From Patescibacteria group bacterium (GTDB lineage Bacteria; Patescibacteriota; Patescibacteriia; SG8-24): a stretch of DNA of 52,355 nucleotides. Both the position numbers and the translations under genes were made by a program. The notes below the pieces were generated by a model. The model was not told the DNA's origin. It saw nothing but the letters and a program-made list of their open reading frames with translations, and did not search any database. Positions 32,773 through 43,371 of the stretch are shown here, in pieces (position 1 is the first letter of the stretch; each line of letters opens with the position of its first letter). The stretch is from NCBI GenBank assembly GCA_028714475.1, contig JAQTNC010000004.1, positions 31,584-83,938 on the forward strand, written 5' to 3'.

Positions 32773-32818
32773 TTCGTGTTTTTTTCGGTGGTGCCCGCCC
32801 AAGGCGGGCCGCTACGAT

Positions 32819-33511
32819 TCACCACCCCTTTGCCTCCAGCCCTCTCTGTGCGGCGGCAATCTGCGCTTCCTGCTTGGAAGTGCCGATGCCGGTGGCCACC
32901 AGCTCGTCGCCCAGATAAACGCCGATGGTGAAATCCTTGGCATGGTCCGGCCCCTTCTCTTCCAGGACACGATAGGTCGGCGTGACGCCAGCGAGCTCCT
33001 GGGCGCATTCCTGGAAGCGGCTTTTCGGGTCAACCTGCAGGCGATGCTCCAGCACGTACGGCAGGCGCGACAGGACGTTCTGAAGGATGAATTCCCGCGT
33101 CGGTTCCGTGCCGAGGTCGAGATACATGGCGCCGATGAGTGCCTCGATGGCGTTGGCGAGGATGTATTGCCGGGCCTTGCCTCGGCTGTCCTTGGCCTCG
33201 CCGTGCGACAGGTAAAGGTATTCGCCCAGGTCGAGCCCGCTCGCGATGTCGGAGAGCATCTTGGCATTCACCAAGGCGGCGCGCCAGTTGGTCAGCTCGC
33301 CTTCCGGATTCGGATAATGGTTATAGAGGTATTCGGTCACGACGAGTTCGAGCACGGCGTCGCCGAGGAACTCCAAACGTTCGTTGTGGCCGAAAGGGAA
33401 ACTCGGGTGTTCGTTCAGGTACGACCGGTGGACGAAGGCCTGCGTCAGCAGGGCCTTGTCCCTGAACGATACCCCCAGCTTCTCTTCCAGTTTCGAGAAG
33501 TCTTTCTGCAT
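32819..33511 (-). CDS. rnc: Ribonuclease III
   Basis: Double-strand-specific endoribonuclease for rRNA and mRNA processing. The 230-aa protein has the catalytic signature HNERLEFLGDAVLEL (~42-56), a second metal-site region ILANAIEALIGAMYLD, and a C-terminal double-stranded RNA-binding domain (about 158-230). That domain starts with KSRFQECAQEL and ends with SKQEAQIAAAQRGLEAKG. It starts 23 bases after nusB stops, in the order rpmF-nusB-rnc. RNase III would be a natural processor of the many long hairpins seen in this genome. Confidence 0.96.
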   Translation of the reverse strand: MQKDFSKLEEKLGVSFRDKALLTQAFVHRSYLNEHPSFPFGHNERLEFLGDAVLELVVTEYLYNHYPNPEGELTNWRAALVNAKMLSDIASGLDLGEYLYLSHGEAKDSRGKARQYILANAIEALIGAMYLDLGTEPTREFILQNVLSRLPYVLEHRLQVDPKSRFQECAQELAGVTPTYRVLEEKGPDHAKDFTIGVYLGDELVATGIGTSKQEAQIAAAQRGLEAKGW

Positions 33512-33534
33512 AGTCTGGGGTTAGGCCGGGCGAT

Positions 33535-34104
33535 TCAAGCGTCCGGCGTTTTTTCTTCTTTTTCAGGCGGGGCGGCGGCGTCCGTATCGGCGGGCGCGGC
33601 CTCGGCTCCGGCCGCTTCGGGCATCGCCGACGCGCCGACGGCATCCTTGCGCGGCTTGTCGATCTTGTCCACTTCCTTGATTTCGCCGCGCGTCAGCATG
33701 TCCTTGTAGATGGCGCCGAGGACGCCGTTCACGAACCGGCCGGACGATTCCCCGCCGAAAGTCTTGGCGAGCTCGATGGCCTCGTTGATGGCGACCTTGG
33801 ACGGCACGGATTCCGAATATTTCAGCTCGTAGAGGCCGAGGCGCAGGATGTTGCGATCCACGTTGGTGATCTGGTCGAGCGGCCATTCGGGAGCGAACTT
33901 GACGATGATCGCGTCGATATCGGCGGCGTTAGTGACGACGCCGCCCACCAATTCCTGAATGAAGCCCTTGTCGTCGAAGTCCGGCGCGAATTCCTGCAGG
34001 TTGCCTTGGATGGTGTCCTCGATGAGTTCGTCCTTCTTGCCGGTGAAGTCCCATTGGTAGAGGGACTGCATGGCGATGGTGCGGGCGAGGTGGCGGTTGG
34101 ACAT
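33535..34104 (-). CDS. nusB: Transcription antitermination factor NusB
   Basis: NusB binds boxA RNA with NusE during rRNA transcription. The 189-aa form from [20 protein letters not shown] is chosen; the 48 extra codons of the ORF come from the upstream terminator and palindrome. The all-helical core includes [34 protein letters not shown] and [30 protein letters not shown]. The C-terminal ~40 residues are an Ala/Glu/Asp-rich extension not usual for NusB. No SD site. Confidence 0.94.
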   Translation of the reverse strand: MSNRHLARTIAMQSLYQWDFTGKKDELIEDTIQGNLQEFAPDFDDKGFIQELVGGVVTNAADIDAIIVKFAPEWPLDQITNVDRNILRLGLYELKYSESVPSKVAINEAIELAKTFGGESSGRFVNGVLGAIYKDMLTRGEIKEVDKIDKPRKDAVGASAMPEAAGAEAAPADTDAAAPPEKEEKTPDA

Positions 34105-34120
34105 AATCTTAGATGAAAGG

Positions 34121-34150
34121 GTGGAAAAAGACGTGCGAGTCGCGCACGTC
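34121..34150 (-). terminator. Terminator/attenuator between rpmF and nusB
   Basis: Minus-strand stem GACGTGCG/CGCACGTC followed by TTTTT. It could separate the ribosomal protein transcript from nusB-rnc. Confidence 0.65.
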
Positions 34151-34170
34151 CCTGCCTGCCGGCAGGCAGG
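34151..34170. repeat. 20-base perfect palindrome cctgcctgccggcaggcagg
   Basis: Directly abuts the rpmF terminator. Similar palindromes are common in CPR intergenic DNA. Confidence 0.7.
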
Positions 34171-34177
34171 CACCGGG

Positions 34178-34417
34178 CTAGCCGGCCTTCTCTTCCTTCT
34201 TCTCTTTCTTCTCGCCCTTGGCGGACTTCTTGGCGAGCGGGTTCGCAAGCTTGATGACCTGACGGCCAGCGTAGGTGCCGCAGTTCGGGCAGGCCCGATG
34301 CGGCAGGATTTGCTCCTGACACTTCGGACAGCTGGTAAGGTTCAGCTTCTTGAGGGCGAAATGCGCGGCGCGGCGGCGCTTGTGCGAACTGGTACGGCGA
34401 TGTCCAGGAAGACCCAT
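34178..34417 (-). CDS. rpmF: 50S ribosomal protein L32
   Basis: The 79-aa protein has the L32 start [18 protein letters not shown] and a zinc-ribbon pair (CPKC, CPNC). The [10 protein letters not shown] end is followed by a Lys/Glu-rich tail longer than in most bacteria. First gene of the rpmF-nusB-rnc run. No SD site before ATG. Confidence 0.95.
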   Translation of the reverse strand: MGLPGHRRTSSHKRRRAAHFALKKLNLTSCPKCQEQILPHRACPNCGTYAGRQVIKLANPLAKKSAKGEKKEKKEEKAG

Positions 34418-34542
34418 AGTGGTGTATTTGATTAATGGTCCAACGTCTCATGTTTGGACGATTTGAACTATAGACCATCGGCGTTTTTGTGTCAATGGTG
34501 TGCCATTGGAGGCAAGGGCGGGCCAGAACAAGAGCTGGTGAA

Positions 34543-34590
34543 CAAAAAGACCCGGCTCGGAGCGTCAGCGGTGACGGCTCCGGCCGGGCG
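34543..34590 (-). terminator. Terminator of the lipid-kinase-like gene
   Basis: Long stem CCCGGC-GGAGC-GTCA/TGAC-GCTCC-GCCGGG ending in TCTTTTTG on the minus strand. Confidence 0.8.
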
Positions 34591-34596
34591 GTGACT

Positions 34597-35604
34597 TCAG
34601 CAACCGGGGACAATTTTCCTAGGGATGATGATTTCCAGGGGAACGCCGGTTTCGATCCGGTGTTTCATCGTCGGCTCGAGGATTTCGCCGTCCAGGGTGC
34701 TGACTCTCGGTGCGAGATAGAGGATTGAGGCGCCGGATGCGCTGGCATCCAAGGTCTTTGGCAATCCACGGCCAGTATAGAGGAGCGGCAACAACAGGGC
34801 CATCTCGTCTGGTCTTAGTGAGCTCGACCGCAACATGAAGTCCGTGCCCAAGTTGTTGGCGAACGGCAACCCACGACATCGGCAGCCGATCTCTTTCACG
34901 GTTCCGGCCATGATGCTGGTTACCGGCTGATACGGGCCTGTGTCTACATCGTCTTCATCGTCGCCAAGCACCACGGCGGCTTCGAACGGGCCACTGAAGC
35001 CGTCGAGTTCGGACGCGGCGTGACTGATACCTCGCACTGCGCGCCAGGCGATGTCGAAGAGAAATCTCGCGTCTGACCAGACATCGCGTCGGGGTCGGTG
35101 TTCGAAAGCCTGGACGAGTCCAAGCGGCAGACCGACACCGAACAAGAAACCGTGCCGCCCATTGACCGTGAGCGTGTGACAGGTTGTGGTCTGGATCGGC
35201 CGACCCTCGCGGATGGCCTTGGCGAAACGGCTGGCTACTCGGCACGGATGGCCGGTGATGCCGAAGGAGTTCGCGACGGTATTTGTCCGGCCGGCCGGCA
35301 AGGTGAGCAGAAACGGGAAATGCATTTCCGGGCGTTGTCGGTAGGCTTGGATGACGGGGTTGAGCACGAGATTTCGTCCGCCGTCACCACTGGAGAAAAC
35401 CAGGACGTTCGGCCTCTCGTCCCGAATAGCTGCGGCAAGATTAGGCAGCTCGTCGGTCTCACCGCAGTCGTATAGGCGAAACGGTTGGCCTGACTGCTCC
35501 AGGATCAGGGCGGCGTCGCGGGCCATGTTGGCATGCGGAGTGCCGCGGCCAGCCCGAGCGTTGCAGACAGCGACGATCTTGTATTCAGGAAGGCGCAGAA
35601 GCAT
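34597..35604 (-). CDS. Diacylglycerol/lipid kinase-like protein with altered active site
   Basis: A 335-aa protein of the DAGK catalytic fold. It has VAVCNARAGRGTPHANMARDA (NPxAG-like N-terminus), SSGDGGRNLVLNPVI in place of the GGDGT(x)NEV loop, and TLPAGRTNTVANSFGI in place of P-x-GTxND. A C-terminal beta-sandwich follows. The Gly-Gly-Asp-Gly-Thr to Ser-Gly-Asp-Gly-Gly change may alter ATP binding. Family members phosphorylate diacylglycerol, ceramide or similar lipids. A clear AGGAG SD site (35611-35615) lies 6 bases before the ATG, unlike the core genes. Confidence 0.78.
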   Translation of the reverse strand: MLLRLPEYKIVAVCNARAGRGTPHANMARDAALILEQSGQPFRLYDCGETDELPNLAAAIRDERPNVLVFSSGDGGRNLVLNPVIQAYRQRPEMHFPFLLTLPAGRTNTVANSFGITGHPCRVASRFAKAIREGRPIQTTTCHTLTVNGRHGFLFGVGLPLGLVQAFEHRPRRDVWSDARFLFDIAWRAVRGISHAASELDGFSGPFEAAVVLGDDEDDVDTGPYQPVTSIMAGTVKEIGCRCRGLPFANNLGTDFMLRSSSLRPDEMALLLPLLYTGRGLPKTLDASASGASILYLAPRVSTLDGEILEPTMKHRIETGVPLEIIIPRKIVPGC

Positions 35605-35610
35605 GGTGTG

Positions 35611-35615
35611 CTCCT
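35611..35615 (-). promoter_or_regulatory. Shine-Dalgarno AGGAG of the lipid-kinase-like gene
   Basis: Ideal spacing to ATG 35604; one of only about seven SD-led genes in the window. Confidence 0.6.
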
Positions 35616-35735
35616 ATGCTGGTTGCTGATTTGGTAATGATCAACCGGCGGTTTGGCGCGGCGACAAAATCGTATGACAGGCAACCGATATAGTCCATAG
35701 GCGATATCTCGTTACTTTGTTAACATAAATCCGTT

Positions 35736-36860
35736 ATGGAAAGGGGATACGAGCATTTCGGCGGTCAGCCGGAGGAGGAATTGTCGCCGGAAAAAAAGGA
35801 ACAGGAAGGCAATCGCCGTTTTGCGGATGGATTGGCTGATTTGAGTGGGCAAATGCCGGAGCGCCGGTGGCTTTTTGGCGCCATCCTGCTCGCGTTCAAC
35901 GAGGCCTGCGCGACTGGCTTGCCCGAGCCGAAACGTCCGGTCACCGAAACGGAAATCGCCGTGGAGGCCGATCGCCAGCAGGCCGAAGCGCGGCTCACCG
36001 AGGAGTTAGCGGGCGGAGAGGTGCCGGAAGACGTCGCACCGCGTGTCGCCCGCTGGATGCTGGGCGTTAACGCCATGACCCCGGCCGAATGGGTTGCGGA
36101 AAGGGACCGACGACTTGCCGATGGCGGCCACCAGGAGGTTACCGGGGCGGAATCAGCGGGATTGCCGACGGCATGGGCGGCCAAGGCGGTCGATTTCCTG
36201 CCGCTTACCTGGACGGCACCGGCCACTAACGAGGGGCTGGCATTCTTGGGGCATCAGCAGTTCCGGGCTGAACTAAAAGAGGAGAGTAACGTTGGGACGA
36301 TAACATTGTGTTTCAGCCTGCGCTCGGCGGCGAGCGGCCGGAGCCATATCCGGTGCGACAGCGACGCGCTTAAGGATTTCGGCGCCGCCACGGAATACCG
36401 CACGGATATTTTTCACGAGATGGCTCACAGCGCTTCGCCGCGCCGTTTGCCGCTGCCGGCGGCGGACAAGGCCAAGTTCTGGTCAGCGACAGTGCGCGTT
36501 TTAACGACGGAAAAGGGCAGACAGGAAAGCAGTGTCTTGTCGCGCCTGTCGGAACTGGCGCAATCAGCCGGGACTTGGCGCGCCTACTCGACCTTGTATT
36601 CGGAGACTTGGGCCGAGCACATGGCGACGGCGTTCAAGCCGTCCGAAGCCATGGCCAAGGTTGATTCCTGGGAGGCATGGCAGGAGGCCTATACGAAGGA
36701 CCTCCTCCGGCACGGCCTGACGGCTGGCGCGGCATATGTTTGGAGCGAGACCGCAGCGGAATATTTCCGCGCCATCGATCCAGATTACCGACCTTGGGCC
36801 GTCGCTCCGGCCTTGCGCGAGTGGCATAAGCAGGGGCGAGAGATGGAGAGCAAAAAGTAA
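35736..36860 (+). CDS. Unrecognised protein with HEMAH zinc-binding motif
   Basis: A 374-aa soluble protein without a signal peptide. TDIFHEMAHSASPRR (near 228) is a HExxH zincin motif. ETWAEHMATAF about 60 residues later offers a glutamate third ligand, the gluzincin arrangement. The N-terminal ~150 residues are Glu/Ala/Arg-rich and helical. I know no family with this combination. It could be a cytoplasmic metallopeptidase, or an effector if released. The TAACAT box before ATG is weak and there is no SD site. A strong terminator follows. Confidence 0.72.
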   Translation: MERGYEHFGGQPEEELSPEKKEQEGNRRFADGLADLSGQMPERRWLFGAILLAFNEACATGLPEPKRPVTETEIAVEADRQQAEARLTEELAGGEVPEDVAPRVARWMLGVNAMTPAEWVAERDRRLADGGHQEVTGAESAGLPTAWAAKAVDFLPLTWTAPATNEGLAFLGHQQFRAELKEESNVGTITLCFSLRSAASGRSHIRCDSDALKDFGAATEYRTDIFHEMAHSASPRRLPLPAADKAKFWSATVRVLTTEKGRQESSVLSRLSELAQSAGTWRAYSTLYSETWAEHMATAFKPSEAMAKVDSWEAWQEAYTKDLLRHGLTAGAAYVWSETAAEYFRAIDPDYRPWAVAPALREWHKQGREMESKK

Positions 36861-36885
36861 CCAGTTTCGCGCGTTCATCATAAAA

Positions 36886-36915
36886 AAATCCGCCAGCGGC
36901 GGATTCTTTTTGATG
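36886..36915. terminator. Bidirectional terminator
   Basis: AAAAAAATCCGCC-agc-GGCGGATTCTTTTT lies between convergent genes. Confidence 0.85.
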
Positions 36916-36921
36916 TTTCGT

Positions 36922-37812
36922 TTATTTGTCCGCCTTCGGTTCGGCGGGCGGCGTGGCTGGCGATTGAGGAGGCTTTTCCGACGGCGCTTCTTTAGCCTCC
37001 GGCAAGGCCATGATCGGGCGATTGCGTTCATCCATGGAGACGGCCACGATGATCATGAAGAAGACGAGCGGGTAGATGAGCGGCACGTTCAGGCCGAGCA
37101 CGCTGAAGACCGCCTCCGTGAGCATCGGCAAGGTGATGGCGTGAAAGGCGACGGCTAGCCAGCGGCGGTACTCGAGCTGAAGTTTCCAGAGTCGGCCGGC
37201 GAGCAAGGCGACGACCGCGCCGAACACGGCGAACAGGCCGGAGCTCAAGAACGAGCCGACGAAAATTCCGAGCAGGACGATGAGGACGAGGCCGAGGGCA
37301 GCCAGGATTCCCCAGCTTCCCAACCAACCGGTGACCTGGTTGCGCGTCACGGAGAAGTTCGGCAGTTCTTTGAACGGCTGGATCTGGCGGCCGCCGGAAT
37401 CGTTGGTCGCGAAGAAGCCGTCGCGTCCGACCAGGACGGCGTTGGGCTTGTCGAGTTGGGCCGGGAACTCCAGGCCGATGACGGAGGTGTCGATGGTGAA
37501 CGGTGATTTTTCGGAGCCGAGCTGGAGCGGCGTGGGTACGCCCGAGACCTGCAGCTGGCCGCCCTTCATGACCGCGGTGGCTTCGGCGGGAATCCTCTGT
37601 TCGACCTGCTGACGGGCCAAGGACGGCAGCATCAGGATGCCCGGCGCGGTCACGAGCGCGATGATCACGGCGAACAAGGTGCACCAGGAAACGAAGTACC
37701 GGAGCGCTTCCGTCCACGGCGCGAGCCGCACGCCGCGGTAATACTCCATGTCGTAACAGCTGTGTTTGATGGCGCGGAAAAGGTGTTTGAGGTTCTGGGC
37801 GGTGTTTTTCAT
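36922..37812 (-). CDS. DUF1189-like polytopic membrane protein
   Basis: The 296-aa protein has an N-terminal cytoplasmic segment (YYRGVRLAPWTEALRY) and helix 1 (FVSWCTLFAVIIALVTA). An extracellular beta-rich loop of ~130 residues follows (VLVGRDGFFATND), then three or four helices and a Pro/Ala/Lys-rich tail. This plan matches DUF1189 membrane proteins, which have no established function. It is a single-gene unit flanked by a terminator and a repeat-filled desert. Confidence 0.7.
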   Translation of the reverse strand: MKNTAQNLKHLFRAIKHSCYDMEYYRGVRLAPWTEALRYFVSWCTLFAVIIALVTAPGILMLPSLARQQVEQRIPAEATAVMKGGQLQVSGVPTPLQLGSEKSPFTIDTSVIGLEFPAQLDKPNAVLVGRDGFFATNDSGGRQIQPFKELPNFSVTRNQVTGWLGSWGILAALGLVLIVLLGIFVGSFLSSGLFAVFGAVVALLAGRLWKLQLEYRRWLAVAFHAITLPMLTEAVFSVLGLNVPLIYPLVFFMIIVAVSMDERNRPIMALPEAKEAPSEKPPQSPATPPAEPKADK

Positions 37813-37826
37813 AGTGAAAAAATATT

Positions 37827-37902
37827 CCCTGAGCGGAATGCAGTCGGCGCACCGTAATGTAATATTGCGCCGCCGCCCCGGCCCGGGAGCCGGGGCGAAG
37901 GG
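37827..37902. repeat. CCCTGAGC/CGAAGGG repeat filled with two hairpins
   Basis: It shares flanks aatattccctgagcg and cgaagggtttc with the 15757 copy but contains ggcgca/ttgcgcc and gccccgg/ccggggc hairpins instead. Same ends, different contents. Confidence 0.72.
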
Positions 37903-38013
37903 TTTCTTATTGTGACAGCCACGAGGCCGCGTTTCCTATTATAAACCCTTTCTCGGCGTTCAGCCAAAAAGACCTGTGTGATAACGGTGGATCCTGTGCC
38001 ACTACCAATTACC

Positions 38014-38037
38014 ATCCCCGCGAAAGCGGGAATCCAG
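38014..38037. repeat. atccccgcgaaagcgggaatccag repeat copy
   Basis: Second copy of the dRS3-like palindrome seen at 30439, including its ccag tail. Confidence 0.7.
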
Positions 38038-38181
38038 AAAAAAGGCAGCTCCCGCCGGGCGGACCCGCTTCCGTCGACAGCGCTCGCGCTGGATGCGTAA
38101 TTGCGCGAGCGATTGTCTCCGGAACCGGCTCCGCCCGGCGGTCGCCTCGGAAGCACCTTCCACCAACCAAATAAAAGCATG

Positions 38182-38365
38182 CGCTCGGCCTGCGGAGGCG
38201 ACACATTAGGCGTCGCCTGGCCTCGCGAAAGGACGACAAGTTGTCCGCAAGGAAGAATAATATGGAGCGGCCAATATAAGACGTGCGAAGCACACTTTGC
38301 GGAATGGATGACCTCATTCCGCGAGGCCCGGCGACAATGCCTTGTCGCCGCCCGCAGGCCGAGCG
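38182..38365. repeat. Cloverleaf-like element with two filled GGCC targets
   Basis: Outer stem CGCTCGGCCTGCGG/CCGCAGGCCGAGCG (14 bp, perfect). The left arm carries cgctcGGCC-[28-base hairpin]-GGCCtcgcg (38182-38227) and the right arm cgcgaGGCC-[28-base hairpin]-GGCCgagcg (38320-38365). The middle contains cgtgcgaagcacac, shared with 45172. No ORF of substance. It is the centre of the 878-base desert 37813-38690. Confidence 0.72.
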
Positions 38366-38393
38366 CCTACTAATAAAAAGGTTGTAAGTAGAA

Positions 38394-38600
38394 GCCGCGG
38401 GTGACGCGGAGCGGGGACCCCGGTCGCGCGCAGGTACGCCGTTTCGTCCGATATTATTACGCCGCGGAAACGGCGGGCCGAGCACGTCCGGGGGTCGGCT
38501 GCGAACTGGTGAGTAGCCGACGGGTCGCAAGGGCGACCCCGGGTCTGGCGAGCGATTTCCGATTCTTCGCGAGCCAGACGGAGCGGCAGGACCCGCGGCA
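38394..38600. repeat. Palindromic element R3, copy 2
   Basis: The ends match 354-480 inverted (38 and 22 identical bases). The interior is a chain of hairpins: cgccgtttc/gaaacggcg, gtcggct/tagccgac, gggtcgc/ggcgaccc and gtctggc/gccagac. Outer stem CCGCGGGT/ACCCGCGG. Confidence 0.75.
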
Positions 38601-38612
38601 GGTTGGTTTTGG

Positions 38613-38632
38613 ATTCCCGCCTTCGCGGGAAT
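38613..38632. repeat. attcccgccttcgcgggaat repeat copy
   Basis: Third copy of the ATTCCC(N8)GGGAAT palindrome, directly after R3 and before the gyrA terminator. Confidence 0.7.
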
Positions 38633-38644
38633 GACATTAAAAAC

Positions 38645-38678
38645 AAAGAGGGTCATCCCTGATTGATGACCCTCTTTT
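38645..38678 (-). terminator. Terminator of gyrA
   Basis: AAAGAGGGTCATC/GATGACCCTCTTTT stem just downstream of the gyrA stop; T-rich tail on the minus strand. Confidence 0.88.
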
Positions 38679-38690
38679 CCATTTGAATCA

Positions 38691-41204
<2,514 letters not shown>

Positions 41205-41216
41205 CGGGGTCGTCGG

Positions 41217-41651
41217 TTAAGGCGTCGAGGTCGGGTTCGGAGGCGGTTCGTTTGCTGGCGGCGTGGCTTCGGCGGCCTTGAGCTTTTCCTCGAGATTTTG
41301 GCGCAGGGCTTCATCGGTTGTCGGCGGCGCCGGCGTTTCGGCAGGAGCCGCGTTGCGGTTCGCGGACACGGCCTCGCTTTGGGCTTCGAGCTTGGCCTGG
41401 ATGGCGCGCATCTGTTCGCCGAAGTTGCTCGGTTCGTTGCCCGGCGCGGGACTGGTTTGCCAGCGGTCAACGCCCATCGCGCTACGCAACCTTTCGCGTT
41501 TCATCTGGTAGGGGAGGAACAGCGCCCAGACGGCGACCACGAGCGCCATGATGCCGCCCACGACCAGCCACAGCGAAAAATGCCGATGGGCCACTTGGTT
41601 GCGGTCGGCCGGTTGCTTCATCGTTCGGTTGTCGGCGTTCGAGTCCGTCAT
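41217..41651 (-). CDS. Single-pass membrane protein, unknown
   Basis: The 144-aa protein has one helix (LWLVVGGIMALVVAVWALFL), a charged predicted coiled segment (FGEQMRAIQAKLEAQSEAV) and a Pro/Thr-rich tail. No recognised domain. It overlaps the MBL hydrolase stop by 4 bases and precedes gyrA by 12, so it is in the middle of that operon. Confidence 0.7.
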   Translation of the reverse strand: MTDSNADNRTMKQPADRNQVAHRHFSLWLVVGGIMALVVAVWALFLPYQMKRERLRSAMGVDRWQTSPAPGNEPSNFGEQMRAIQAKLEAQSEAVSANRNAAPAETPAPPTTDEALRQNLEEKLKAAEATPPANEPPPNPTSTP

Positions 41652-42301
41652 TGTGGTTCAAGCAGGACGATCTTCATCTCATCCTGGGGCAAATCCTTTT
41701 CGCTGAACTTGAATTTGGCGAGCGGCTCGGTTTTGCTCGCGCCCATCGCCTTCAGGAAGGTCTCGACCGGGTCGCATTTCGGGCAGAAACCGGAAGTCTT
41801 GTAGTGCATCGGGATGACCACACGCGGCTCGATTTGCCCGATGACATCCGCGGCTTGTTTGGCGTTCAGGACGTCGCCGCCGCCGACTGGCACGAAGAGC
41901 ACGTCAATGTCATGCATTTCCGTCATGTGCTTCTCGTCGAGCGGATGTTTGAGGTCGCCGAGATGCAGGAGGTGGAGGTCGCCGGCGTTGATGTAGTAAA
42001 GGGTGTTGATGCCTTTTTCCTTGCCGTCCACAAGGTCGTGAAATGTCGGCACGCCGGTGACGAAGATTTCCTTGATTTCGTATTCGCCGGGACCGTCGAT
42101 GATGAACGGTTCGCCGCCGACCGCCTCGACGTTGTTGTGCCGGCTGTGGTCATGGCTCACGGTGACGATGTCCGCCGCCAAATTTCGAGGCGGCTTGTTG
42201 CCGTCTTCCGGCGAGAAGGGATCGGTGACCAACGCCACCTCTTTTTCGTGGGCCGAATGCTGGATGCGGAAGCAGGAATAGCCGTGCCAGGTGATGATCA
42301 T
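41648..42301 (-). CDS. Metallo-beta-lactamase-fold hydrolase (UPF0173/UlaG-like)
   Basis: A 217-aa protein of the compact MBL group. It begins IITWHGYSCFRI and has DPF in the first loop. The metal motif is SHDHSRHNN, a variant of HxHxDH, followed by FIIDGPGEYEI and LLHLGDLKHPL. The C-terminal histidine is in VVIPMHYKT. Relatives include UlaG-like lactonases and many uncharacterised hydrolases; substrate unknown. A palindrome tgtccgcc/ggcggaca (42311-42329) lies 9 bases upstream. Confidence 0.85.
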   Translation of the reverse strand: MIITWHGYSCFRIQHSAHEKEVALVTDPFSPEDGNKPPRNLAADIVTVSHDHSRHNNVEAVGGEPFIIDGPGEYEIKEIFVTGVPTFHDLVDGKEKGINTLYYINAGDLHLLHLGDLKHPLDEKHMTEMHDIDVLFVPVGGGDVLNAKQAADVIGQIEPRVVIPMHYKTSGFCPKCDPVETFLKAMGASKTEPLAKFKFSEKDLPQDEMKIVLLEPQ

Positions 42302-42448
42302 AATTCGTAATGTCCGCCTAAGGCGGACAACACCAAAAACAGATAGAGAGCGGCCTTAAAAGCCGCGTGATTTCGCGTCAAAAGATTACCATGTCCCAGC
42401 GGAATTGTGAAGCGATTGGGGAGGTTGAAGCCGGTGCCCGAAGGGAAG

Positions 42449-42503
42449 CAAAAAAACCTGATGTTCTTGCGGAAAAACACCAGGTGGCATTTCGTGTTTT
42501 TTG
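42449..42503 (-). terminator. Terminator of the 238-aa gene
   Basis: Minus-strand hairpin AAAAACAC/GTGTTTTT overlaps a second stem ACCTG/CAGGT that ends in seven T. The 42302-42448 remainder of the gap shows only the small palindrome at 42311. Confidence 0.65.
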
Positions 42504-42509
42504 CAGTCG

Positions 42510-43226
42510 TTACGCCTGCAGGAACGCCTCCAGCTGACCTTTCCAGTACTCGACTTCCTTCTCGACCTGACTCTCGTTCACACCACGCTCCACCACTGAC
42601 CAGCCCTCCTCGAACGTCCGAACCTTGTCGAGGATTTCCTGCTCCCATTTGGGGGTGACGCGGGCCAGTCCGCGCAGTTCCTCCAGGCGGGATTCGATGG
42701 TTTTTTGCTGGACGGAGTATTCCTGTGCCAGCGCCAGGAATTCCTCGCGTCGGCCGTCGGCGACCAGGCCGTCGATTTCTTTGTGCGCCGCCTCACGCGC
42801 CTTGAGCAAGGCCTGCTGGATGGCGTATTTTTCCTCGGGCGTGAAATAACGCTCGAAAGGGGACGGCTCACGCATCTGCTCCTCGGTGCGCATCGTCTCG
42901 AGATAATTCAGCTTGCCGCCCTCGTGGATGAACTGTTCGAATTTGGCGCGCACGCCTTCGTCCAGGTTTTCGATCAGGTGGGCTTCCTCTGACGAGCGCC
43001 CATAACGTCGGTACAGTTCCTCGTATGCCTGCCGCTCTGCCCAGGACTCCTTGCCGAGCGCGGCGATGGCATAGACGATCTCGTCGTAGTCCGCTTTCGG
43101 ATCGGCCAGGAATTTTTCGAGCCGCGCCTCGTATTCCTTCTTGCTGACAGCCGAAAAGGTCGGCGGCAGGCGGTCGATGGTCAGCCGGAGCAGATCGAGG
43201 GTGTAGGCGTGGGGGTGGCGAGTCAT
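42510..43226 (-). CDS. Cytoplasmic helical protein, unknown
   Basis: The 238-aa protein is Glu/Leu/Arg/Tyr-rich throughout, with no membrane helix. Long helices (EYEARLEKFLADPKADYDE; KTIESRLEELRGLAR) suggest a coiled-coil bundle. I recognise no family. The upstream gap to ribosomal protein S1 contains facing period-7 repeat arrays. Confidence 0.65.
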   Translation of the reverse strand: MTRHPHAYTLDLLRLTIDRLPPTFSAVSKKEYEARLEKFLADPKADYDEIVYAIAALGKESWAERQAYEELYRRYGRSSEEAHLIENLDEGVRAKFEQFIHEGGKLNYLETMRTEEQMREPSPFERYFTPEEKYAIQQALLKAREAAHKEIDGLVADGRREEFLALAQEYSVQQKTIESRLEELRGLARVTPKWEQEILDKVRTFEEGWSVVERGVNESQVEKEVEYWKGQLEAFLQA

Positions 43227-43252
43227 ACATTAATATTATAGCATTCGTCAGA

Positions 43253-43301
43253 CATAAGCTATAAGCCGTAAGCCATAAGCCATAAGCTATAAGCCTTAAG
43301 T
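43253..43301. repeat. Period-7 tandem repeat, consensus NNTAAGC
   Basis: Seven consecutive heptads (cataagc tataagc and onward to cttaagt) in exact register, in the divergent gap between the 238-aa gene and rpsA. Confidence 0.85.
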
Positions 43302-43343
43302 CATATGTTTTCCGCATTATAACAGTAACTTAACCGCACAATT

Positions 43344-43371
43344 TTTTCGGCTTACGGCTTACGGCTTACGG
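43344..43371. repeat. Period-7 tandem repeat cttacgg
   Basis: One degenerate and three identical heptads cttacgg. The word gcttacg is the reverse complement of cgtaagc in the array at 43253, so the two arrays can form a long imperfect hairpin. Confidence 0.82.

Noticed and set aside
43253-43371. CRISPR or VNTR coding repeat
   Set aside because: The period is only 7 bases and there are no spacers and no ORF.
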